A stretch of DNA of 64,000 nt from Microbispora siamensis. GTDB lineage: Bacteria > Actinomycetota > Actinomycetes > Streptosporangiales > Streptosporangiaceae. Shown piece by piece: positions 58,404 through 64,000 of the stretch. Where the stretch lies: the NCBI RefSeq assembly GCF_016863095.1, contig NZ_BOOF01000052.1, positions 1 to 64,000 on the forward strand, written 5' to 3'. The notes under the pieces were generated by a model. The model was given only the letters and a program-made list of their open reading frames with translations, did not search any database and was not told the origin of the DNA. Each line of letters starts with the position of its first letter. Position 1 is the stretch's first letter. A program made the translations under genes and the position numbers.

Positions 58404-58889
58404 TCAGGACTCGACCACCCGGGCGAAGGCCCGGAGGTTGGCCAGCGACTCGCCGCGCTTGACCCGCCACTCCCACTCGCGCCTGATGGACGTCGCGAAG
58501 CCCAGTTCGAGGGCGCGGTCGAACGACTCGTCGGAGTAGGTGAGGACGCAGCCGAGGACCCGGTCGATCTCCTCCTCGGTCACCGCGTCCAGCGGCAGCC
58601 GGCCGACCAGGTGCACGTCGCCCGTGGCGTCGACGGCGAAGTGGACGCCGTACATCGAGCCGTTCTTGTGGAGCAGCCAGCGGTAGAACTCGGCGTGGTT
58701 CTCGTCGGGCTGCCGGCAGAAGAACGCCTCGATGTTGAGCGCCTGGTCGCCGATGACGAGCCAGGTCAGCGTGGCGAGCTTGTGCTGGCCCGGCAGCCTG
58801 ACCAGGAACGCGCCCGGCTTCGGCCGCTCATAGGACAGCTCGGCGGACTCCAGCGCCGACGCGATGACCGCTTCCAGATCCGGTCTCAT
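58404..58889 (-). CDS. YbjN-domain protein
   Basis: From ATG 58889 (AGGGTGG upstream) the product is 161 residues with the YbjN pattern: strand FLVRLPGQHKLATLTWLVIG, ALNIEAFFCRQPDENHAEFY, WLLHKNGSMYGVHFAVDATG, DVHLVGRLPL and a final helix. Such proteins are widespread in actinobacteria next to mshA and gpm; the fold resembles type III secretion chaperones. An earlier frame start at 58922 overlaps the repeat region and is less likely. Confidence 0.88.
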   Translation of the reverse strand: MRPDLEAVIASALESAELSYERPKPGAFLVRLPGQHKLATLTWLVIGDQALNIEAFFCRQPDENHAEFYRWLLHKNGSMYGVHFAVDATGDVHLVGRLPLDAVTEEEIDRVLGCVLTYSDESFDRALELGFATSIRREWEWRVKRGESLANLRAFARVVES

Positions 58890-58906
58890 ACCGACCACCC
58901 TAAGTC

Positions 58907-59059
58907 GTGTTTCAAAAGCCATGCCCTGCTGCGCGGGGCCCAGGCGGCGCCTCGCGGCGTTGTCGTCGTCGCCCGTAGCCTCCGGCTACGAGCTCCTCCT
59001 CCGCCTTGCGATGCATCCGCCTGCATCCCCGCTCGCGACGGGCAGCCCTATTTCAACAC
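58907..59059. repeat. Imperfect inverted-repeat element, MITE-like
   Basis: The left end reads GTGTTTCAAAAGCCATGCCC; the right end read inward is GTGTTGAAATAGGGCTGCCC. The 153-bp interior holds smaller hairpins such as GTAGCCTCCGGCTAC. It fills the space between the ybjN-like gene and mshA and codes for nothing recognisable. Confidence 0.5.
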
Positions 59060-59061
59060 TC

Positions 59062-60345
59062 CTATGAGTTGACCGCGATGGGGGTCTGGTGGAGCTGGGC
59101 CATGGCGCCGGCGTACACGTCGGCCAGCCGGGCGGCGGTCGCCGACCAGCCGAAGCCCGTGGCGTGCTGTACGGCGCCCGCGGCGAGTTCGGCGAGCCGG
59201 TCCGGGCGGTGGGCCAGCAGGGCGAGCTCGCGCGCCCAGTCGTGCGGGTCGTGTCCCGCCACCAGCACGCCGGACACGCCGTCCTTGACCGCCGTGCGCA
59301 GGCCGCCGACCGCCGCCGCGACGACCGGCGTGCCGCACGCCTGCGACTCCAGCGCGACCAGCCCGAACGACTCGTTGTACGAGGGCACGACGGTCACGTC
59401 GGCGGCCCGATACCAGTCGGCCAGCTCCGGCTGCGGCGCGGGCGGCGCGAGCCGTACGACGTCGGTGATGCCCAGCTCGGCGGCGAGGTCGCTGAGCAGG
59501 GAGGGATGGGCGAGACCGTTGCCGCTGGGCCCGCCCACGCAGGCCACGACGAGCCGCGACCGCAGCGAGGGGTCCTCCACGAGCATCCGGGCGGCGGCCC
59601 TGAGCAGCACGTCGGGCGCCTTGAGCGGCTGGATGCGGCCCACGAACAGCAGCACGTGGGCGTCCTGCGGCAGGCCGAGGCGGTGGCGCGCGGCGCCCTT
59701 GGACGCGGGCTGGAAGACGGCGAGGTTCACGCCCGGGTTGACGACCGCCACCCGCTCGCGCGGCGCGCCGTACAGGCTGATCAGCTCCTCGGCCTCGGCG
59801 GCGGTGTTGGCGACCAGGCGGTCGGCGACCTCCACGACCTGCTCCTCGCCGAGCACGCGCATCGCCGGCTCGGGCTTGTCGCCCTCGGCGAGCAGCGCGT
59901 TCTTCACCTTGGCCATGGTGTGCATGGTGTGCACGAGCGGCACGCCCCAGCGTTCCTTGGCCAGCCAGCCCACCTGGCCCGACAGCCAGTAGTGCGAGTG
60001 GATGACGTCGTACCTGCCGGGGTCGTACATCGCCTCGGTGCGCAGCACGCCGGACAGGAAGCCGCACAGCTGCCCGGGGAGGTCGGCGCGGTCGAGCTCC
60101 TCGTACGGCCCGGCGGTGACGTGCCGCACGAGCACGCCCGGGCTCAGCTCGGCGACCGGAGGCAGGTCACGGGCGGTGCGACGGGTGAAGATCTCCACCT
60201 CGATGCCCAGCGCCGCGAGACGCTTGGCGACCTCGAGGATGTAGACGTTCATGCCGCCCGCGTCCCCGGTGCCCGGCTGGTCCAGCGGGGATGTGTGCAC
60301 GCTGATGGTCGCGACGCGGTTGACCCGACGCCGTAACACCGACAC
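59062..60345 (-). CDS. mshA: D-inositol-3-phosphate glycosyltransferase MshA
   Basis: From GTG 60345, behind GGAGGTGG, the product is 427 residues. It starts the GT-B fold with [20 protein letters not shown], contains [46 protein letters not shown] and the nucleotide-sugar motif [20 protein letters not shown]. It transfers GlcNAc from UDP-GlcNAc to inositol-3-phosphate, the first step of mycothiol synthesis. The longer frame upstream overlaps the divergent SDR gene and is a shadow. Confidence 0.95.
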   Translation of the reverse strand: MSVLRRRVNRVATISVHTSPLDQPGTGDAGGMNVYILEVAKRLAALGIEVEIFTRRTARDLPPVAELSPGVLVRHVTAGPYEELDRADLPGQLCGFLSGVLRTEAMYDPGRYDVIHSHYWLSGQVGWLAKERWGVPLVHTMHTMAKVKNALLAEGDKPEPAMRVLGEEQVVEVADRLVANTAAEAEELISLYGAPRERVAVVNPGVNLAVFQPASKGAARHRLGLPQDAHVLLFVGRIQPLKAPDVLLRAAARMLVEDPSLRSRLVVACVGGPSGNGLAHPSLLSDLAAELGITDVVRLAPPAPQPELADWYRAADVTVVPSYNESFGLVALESQACGTPVVAAAVGGLRTAVKDGVSGVLVAGHDPHDWARELALLAHRPDRLAELAAGAVQHATGFGWSATAARLADVYAGAMAQLHQTPIAVNS

Positions 60346-60463
60346 CCGAACCACCTCCGAAAGCGTTATAACCACCAAAATCATCACCGGATTCCCCGAC
60401 ATCGGTGAGCACCGGGGGTCCTGAGAGGATGTGGCCTGCCGGCCTGGGCGATGTGGAAGGACG

Positions 60464-61270
60464 ATGGCGGTGACGATGACCAATCCCGCAGTGACCGATC
60501 CCGCAGTGACCGATCCTGCGAGGACCAGGACCGCGGTGGTTACCGGCGCGAGCAGCGGCATCGGCGAGGCGACGGCCCGCCGGCTCGCCGCCGAGGGATA
60601 CCGGGTCGTGGCGGCGGCGCGGCGGCGCGACCGGCTCGACAAGCTCGCGGCCGAGGTGCCCGGCGTGCATCCGGTGACGCTGGACGTGACCGACCAGGCG
60701 TCGGTGGACGCGCTGGCCGCCTCGCTGGACCGCTGCGACGTCCTCGTGAACAACGCGGGCGGCGCGTTCGGGCTCGAGCCGGTGGCCGAGGGCCGGGTGG
60801 ACGACTGGCAGCGGATGTACGACGTGAACGTGCTCGGGTCCCTGCGCATGACCAGGGCCCTGCTGCCGAAGCTCATCGCGTCGGGGGACGGCGTGCTGGT
60901 GATGCTCACCTCGACGGCCGGTCTCGTGTCGTACGAGGGGGGCGGCGGCTACTGCGCGGCCAAGCACGCCCAGACCTCGATGACCGAGACCCTCCGCCTG
61001 GAGCTGTGCGGCGACCCGGTGCGGGTCGTCGAGATCGCGCCGGGCATGGTGATGACCGAGGAGTTCGCCGTGACCCGCTTCCGCGGCGACGCCGAGCGGG
61101 CCGCCAAGGTGTACGAGGGCGTCCCCGACCCGCTGAGCGCGGACGACGTGGCCGACGTGATCGCCTTCGCCGTGACCCGCCCGTCGCACGTGAACATCGA
61201 CAGGCTGGTCGTCCGGCCCCGTGCGCAGGCCGCCCAGCACAAGGTGCACCGGGTCGCGACGGGTAGATGA
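60464..61270 (+). CDS. SDR-family oxidoreductase (YdfG-like)
   Basis: The 268-residue product has the NAD(P) motif [32 protein letters not shown], Ser in [12 protein letters not shown], catalytic YCAAKHA (YxxxK) and [15 protein letters not shown] 60464 is taken as start; ATG 60476 is also possible. A 15-bp duplication near the start gives the repeat [11 protein letters not shown]. Substrate unknown; the closest functional type is 3-hydroxy acid or serine dehydrogenase-like. Confidence 0.88.
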   Translation: MAVTMTNPAVTDPAVTDPARTRTAVVTGASSGIGEATARRLAAEGYRVVAAARRRDRLDKLAAEVPGVHPVTLDVTDQASVDALAASLDRCDVLVNNAGGAFGLEPVAEGRVDDWQRMYDVNVLGSLRMTRALLPKLIASGDGVLVMLTSTAGLVSYEGGGGYCAAKHAQTSMTETLRLELCGDPVRVVEIAPGMVMTEEFAVTRFRGDAERAAKVYEGVPDPLSADDVADVIAFAVTRPSHVNIDRLVVRPRAQAAQHKVHRVATGR

Positions 61271-61280
61271 GCGCGGGGAC

Positions 61281-62099
61281 ATGAGGCCGGTGCGCCCGGG
61301 CCGGCCCGTGGGGACGGTCACGCGCGGCACCACCGGGCACAACCGGCTGCGCCGCTGCGACCGCTGGATCGCGGCCGTCTACGGCCCGCTGCTGCGCTCG
61401 GCGCGCGCGGGGGCCGCGCCGCTGGTGGTGGACCTCGGCTACGGCGCGTCCCACACCACGACGACCGAGCTGTTCACGCGGCTGCGCCGAGTTTGTCCCA
61501 CGGTCGAGGTGGTGGGCGTGGAGATCGCCCCCGAGCGGGTCGCGGCGGCCAAGCCGTACGAGCGGGAGGGACTGTCGTTCGTCAGGGGCGGCTTCGAACT
61601 GCCGGTCCCCCGCCCGCCGATGATCGTGCGCGCCTTCAACGTGCTGCGGCAGTACGGCGAGGCGGAGGCGTGGGAGCACTGGGACCGGCTGCGGGCCGGC
61701 CTGCACCCCTCGGGCGTGCTCGTCGAGGGCACCTGCTCGGAGGTCGGCCACCGGGCGACCTGGGTGGCGCTCGGCGCGGAGGGACCGCGCACGCTCACCT
61801 TCGCGGCCCGGTTCACCGGCTTCGAACGCCCCTCCGACCTGGCGGAACGCCTGCCCAAGACGCTGATCCACCGCAACGTCCCGGGCGAGCGGATCCACGC
61901 GTTCCTGACGGACTGGGACCGCGCCTGGGCGACCTGCGCCTCCTTCGGCGCGTACGGCACGCGGCAGCGCTGGATCAGGGCGGCCGAGCTGCTGACGCGC
62001 GACTGGCCGGTGGAGGCGATCCCACCGACCGGCGGCACCGGCCGCTGGCGGCTCGGCGAGCTCACCCTGCCCTGGAGCAGCGTCTCCCCGGGCGGTTGA
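61281..62099 (+). CDS. SAM-dependent methyltransferase-fold protein
   Basis: The 272-residue product from ATG 61281 shows a class I methyltransferase core: PLVVDLGYGASHTTTTELF (motif I), VEVVGVEIAPERVAAAKPYE (motif II), LSFVRGGFELPV and PPMIVRAFNVLRQY. The unusual GYG in motif I replaces the common GxG. It lies 10 bp after the SDR gene and 13 bp before the acetyltransferase gene, a likely three-gene unit. Target unknown. Confidence 0.8.
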   Translation: MRPVRPGRPVGTVTRGTTGHNRLRRCDRWIAAVYGPLLRSARAGAAPLVVDLGYGASHTTTTELFTRLRRVCPTVEVVGVEIAPERVAAAKPYEREGLSFVRGGFELPVPRPPMIVRAFNVLRQYGEAEAWEHWDRLRAGLHPSGVLVEGTCSEVGHRATWVALGAEGPRTLTFAARFTGFERPSDLAERLPKTLIHRNVPGERIHAFLTDWDRAWATCASFGAYGTRQRWIRAAELLTRDWPVEAIPPTGGTGRWRLGELTLPWSSVSPGG

Positions 62100-62112
62100 T
62101 AACGTCCGGGCC

Positions 62113-62640
62113 ATGCGTTTCGTCCTCGACCCGGAGATGACCCCCGAGCTCTTCGAGGAGCTCCTGAGCTGCTGGGCGGAGGTGACCAACGCGGGCGGCG
62201 CGGTGGGCTTCGTGCCTCCCGTGACGCCGGACGACATCAGGCCGACGGCCGAGAAGGCGTTCGCCCGCACCCGCCCGGCCGCCGGCACCGGCGCCCCCGA
62301 CAGCCTCCTCGTCGGGTTCGGCGACGACGGCGCGGTGGCCGCCTGGCTCATCCTGGGCGACAACGGCTCGGGCCTGCGGGCGCACTGGCGGTGGCTGCTG
62401 CGGGTCATGGTGCACCCCAAGCACCAGGGCAGGGGGTACGGCAGGGCGCTGCTGCTCGCCGCCGACGACGCCGCCAGGTCGCTCGGCCTGGAGGCGCTGC
62501 AGCTCACCTGCCGCGGCGGCACCGGGGTCGACCGCTTCTACGCGAGCGTGGGCTACCGGGAGGTCGGCCGGGTGCCCCGCTCGATCCGGGTGGCCCCCGG
62601 TGACGACCGCGACGAGATCTACATGCTCAAATGGCTGTGA
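62113..62640 (+). CDS. GNAT-family acetyltransferase
   Basis: The 175-residue product has the acetyl-CoA site LRVMVHPKHQGRGYGRALLL and following helix DDAARSLGLEALQL, then GGTGVDRFYASVGYREVGRV, the GNAT C-terminal signature. Substrate is unknown. It starts 13 bp after the methyltransferase stop. Confidence 0.88.
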   Translation: MRFVLDPEMTPELFEELLSCWAEVTNAGGAVGFVPPVTPDDIRPTAEKAFARTRPAAGTGAPDSLLVGFGDDGAVAAWLILGDNGSGLRAHWRWLLRVMVHPKHQGRGYGRALLLAADDAARSLGLEALQLTCRGGTGVDRFYASVGYREVGRVPRSIRVAPGDDRDEIYMLKWL

Positions 62641-62657
62641 AAGTTTTGGCCGAACGC

Positions 62658-63176
62658 TTATCCGATGTCCCGTAGGGCCGACTCGAACACCGCATAGGCT
62701 GCGGTGTTGAACAGCACGAAGCGCACCTCTTCCACCACGACGGGGGCGGCCTGCCGCACCGCGGTGATCGCGATGCGGGCGGCGTCCTCGACCGGCCACC
62801 GGTAGATCCCCGTGGAGATCGCGGGGAACGCCACCGTGCCGGCGCCCAGCGCGTCGGCGACGACGAGCGACTCCCGATAGCAGGAGGCGAGCAGATGGGA
62901 TCGGTCCTCGCTGCGCGAGTACACGGGCCCGACCGTGTGGATCACCCATCGCGCGGGCAGGCGCCCCGCGGTGGTCGCGACCGCCTGCCCGGTCGGCAGT
63001 CCCCTCCCGTACCGGGAGGCGCGCAGCGCCCGGCACTCCTCGAGGATCTCGGGGCCGCCGCGCCGGTGGATGGCGCCGTCCACCCCTCCGCCGCCCATGA
63101 GCGAGGAGTTGGCCGCGTTGACGATCGCGTCCACCCGCTGCTCGGTGATGTCTCCTTCGACCAGAACGATTTTCAT
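62658..63176 (-). CDS. Macro-domain ADP-ribose hydrolase
   Basis: From ATG 63176 the 172-residue product is a single macro domain: VEGDITEQRVDAIVNAANSS, GGGGVDGAIHRRGG, TGQAVATTAGRLPARWVIHT, and GTVAFPAISTGIYRWPVEDA with the terminal strand RFVLFNTAAYAVF. This is the MacroD/YmdB type that deacetylates O-acetyl-ADP-ribose and removes mono-ADP-ribose. It is divergent from the BlaI-like regulator. Confidence 0.93.
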   Translation of the reverse strand: MKIVLVEGDITEQRVDAIVNAANSSLMGGGGVDGAIHRRGGPEILEECRALRASRYGRGLPTGQAVATTAGRLPARWVIHTVGPVYSRSEDRSHLLASCYRESLVVADALGAGTVAFPAISTGIYRWPVEDAARIAITAVRQAAPVVVEEVRFVLFNTAAYAVFESALRDIG

Positions 63177-63189
63177 GCCTCCCACCTCT

Positions 63190-63204
63190 CTACAGGACGT
63201 AGTA
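63190..63204. promoter_or_regulatory. BlaI-type operator
   Basis: CTACAGGACGTAGTA reads TACTACGTCCTGTAG on the minus strand, the TACTAC-n-GTAG dyad bound by BlaI/MecI regulators, 24 bp before the regulator start. It could serve both divergent genes. Confidence 0.6.
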
Positions 63205-63227
63205 CTACCCCGGGTAGGCTGAAAGAC

Positions 63228-63584
63228 GTGAAGGGACTGGGAGAGCTTGAACGCAGCATCATGGACATCCTCTGGGCGGAGAACACCCCGCTCACGGCCC
63301 GCGAGGTAGGACGCCTCATCGAGGACCGCGACCTCGCGCCGACGACCGTGATGACCGTGCTCGACCGGCTCGCCCGCAAGGGCTTCCTGAACCGCACCCG
63401 CGACGGCCGCGCCTGGCGCTACCAGCCCGCCGCGAGCCGTGACGCGTACGTCGCCGAGCTGATGCTCGAAGCCCTGGACCTCACCGGCGACCGCGACGCG
63501 GCGCTGACCCGCTTCGCCCGCGCGGTCTCCGGCTCGGAGGCCGAGATCCTGCTGAAAGCCCTCACGGAGCTGGAGGAAGAGTGA
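63228..63584 (+). CDS. BlaI/MecI-family repressor
   Basis: The 118-residue product from GTG 63228 is a winged helix of the penicillinase repressor family: LGELERSIMDILWAENTPLT, REVGRLIEDRDLAPTTVMTV, LDRLARKGFLNRTRDGRAWR, and a C-terminal dimerisation helix. It should repress itself and the downstream peptidase gene until BlaR1-type cleavage. Its stop overlaps the start of that gene. Confidence 0.93.
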   Translation: MKGLGELERSIMDILWAENTPLTAREVGRLIEDRDLAPTTVMTVLDRLARKGFLNRTRDGRAWRYQPAASRDAYVAELMLEALDLTGDRDAALTRFARAVSGSEAEILLKALTELEEE

Positions 63585-64000
63585 TCGCGGCGGCGGTCTT
63601 AGCGACGCTCGCGACGATCTGCGCGGTGGCCGCGTGGCGGCTGACGTTCGCGCGCTGGACCTGGCGCGCCCCGCGCACGGCGATCCTGCTGTGGCAGTCG
63701 CTCGGGCTGACCTGGGGGCTCGCCTCCACAGGCGCCCTGCTCGCCTTCGCGCTCGACCCCTACCGCAAGGGCGTCGTGCACGGGCTCGCGGAGTTCCTGC
63801 TGAGCGTGGAGTTCGGCGTGCGCCAGCCGTACGACTATCTCCGGCTGGGCGCGCTGGTCGCGGGCCTGTCGCTGCTCGCGGTGCTGGTGGCCCTGCCCCT
63901 CGCGGCCGGTGCGCAGACGCTGCGTGCCCGCCGCCGGCACCGGCTCCTGCTCGCGCTGGTCGCCAGGGACGAGCCGGCCGTGCCCGGCGTCCGGGTGGTC
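63581..64000 (+). CDS. M56 BlaR1-like membrane peptidase, cut by window end
   Basis: GTG 63581 overlaps the BlaI stop. The visible 140 residues contain hydrophobic segments (VLATLATICAVAAWRL, LLWQSLGLTWGLASTGALLA, LVAGLSLLAVLVALPLAAG) as in the N-terminal part of M56 peptidases paired with BlaI. The HExxH zinc motif would lie beyond the window. Assignment rests on topology and pairing. Confidence 0.8.
   Translation, partial: MIAAAVLATLATICAVAAWRLTFARWTWRAPRTAILLWQSLGLTWGLASTGALLAFALDPYRKGVVHGLAEFLLSVEFGVRQPYDYLRLGALVAGLSLLAVLVALPLAAGAQTLRARRRHRLLLALVARDEPAVPGVRVV

Noticed and set aside
61221-61280. Longer N-terminus for the methyltransferase gene
   Set aside because: The extra residues overlap the SDR gene and lack a ribosome binding site; ATG 61281 gives a normal start.
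60167-61342. Long minus-strand frame over the SDR gene
   Set aside because: The SDR motifs are on the plus strand in a good frame; the minus frame is His/Arg/Gly-rich noise.

Overview
The window is high-GC actinobacterial DNA. It has GTG/TTG starts, mycothiol synthesis (mshA), CarD, SenX3-RegX3-PhoU, DUF397/XRE pairs and actinomycete integrative and conjugative elements (AICEs). The gene content suits a Streptosporangiales-like genus such as Nonomuraea, Microbispora or Streptosporangium; the genus is inferred, not proven.

Layout. Positions 1-6071 are chromosome: a secreted alpha/beta hydrolase, a DUF1707 protein, an AviRa-like 23S rRNA methyltransferase, a GNAT acetyltransferase and two unknown membrane proteins. 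Positions 6072-46456 are a tandem array of three elements at one tRNA-Thr(UGU) gene, delimited by four copies of the same 43-bp tRNA 3' half (6072, 15792, 29183, 46414). Positions 46415-64000 return to chromosome: tRNA-Thr, rlmB, cysS, a DUF2637 protein, ispF-carD, senX3-regX3 / phoU with a PHO-box-like site, gpmA, a YbjN protein, mshA, an SDR, a methyltransferase, an acetyltransferase, a macro-domain protein, and a BlaI/BlaR1-like pair cut by the window edge.

Element 1 (6.07-15.8 kb) is a relic. It keeps only the C-terminal part of its integrase and has no transfer or replication genes. It holds a frameshifted GntR gene, two IS5-type remnants, an XRE/DUF397 pair, a PASTA/lipoprotein pair and an XRE - unknown - glycine-rich-domain - phosphotransferase cassette.

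Element 2 (15.8-29.2 kb) looks complete and pSAM2-like: KorSA-type GntR repressor, Pra-type activator, FtsK-type TraSA, RepSA-type initiator, Xis and Int, with three matching repressor operators and integrase arm-type repeats at both ends. Its cargo includes a divergent EACC1-like / membrane caspase-like pair (a predicted conflict system), an inositol-monophosphatase-family gene coupled to a DUF5919-like regulator, and an orphan Imm21-like immunity gene.

Element 3 (29.2-46.4 kb) is also complete but of a different lineage: an SCO3933-like regulator, a second FtsK-type translocase, a DUF2637 spread protein, a second initiator, Xis and Int. Its cargo is a defence island: an AIPR protein with an Mrr-like N-terminus facing a BcgI-like nuclease-methyltransferase plus specificity subunit. 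Beside it lies a regulatory block (two DUF5919-like regulators, a tandem-domain GntR protein, HD and NUDIX hydrolases) sharing a GACGTCC operator-like motif.

The best candidates for an under-described system are the EACC1-caspase pair, the AIPR/BcgI-like island and the recurring DUF5919-regulator plus phosphohydrolase cassette.
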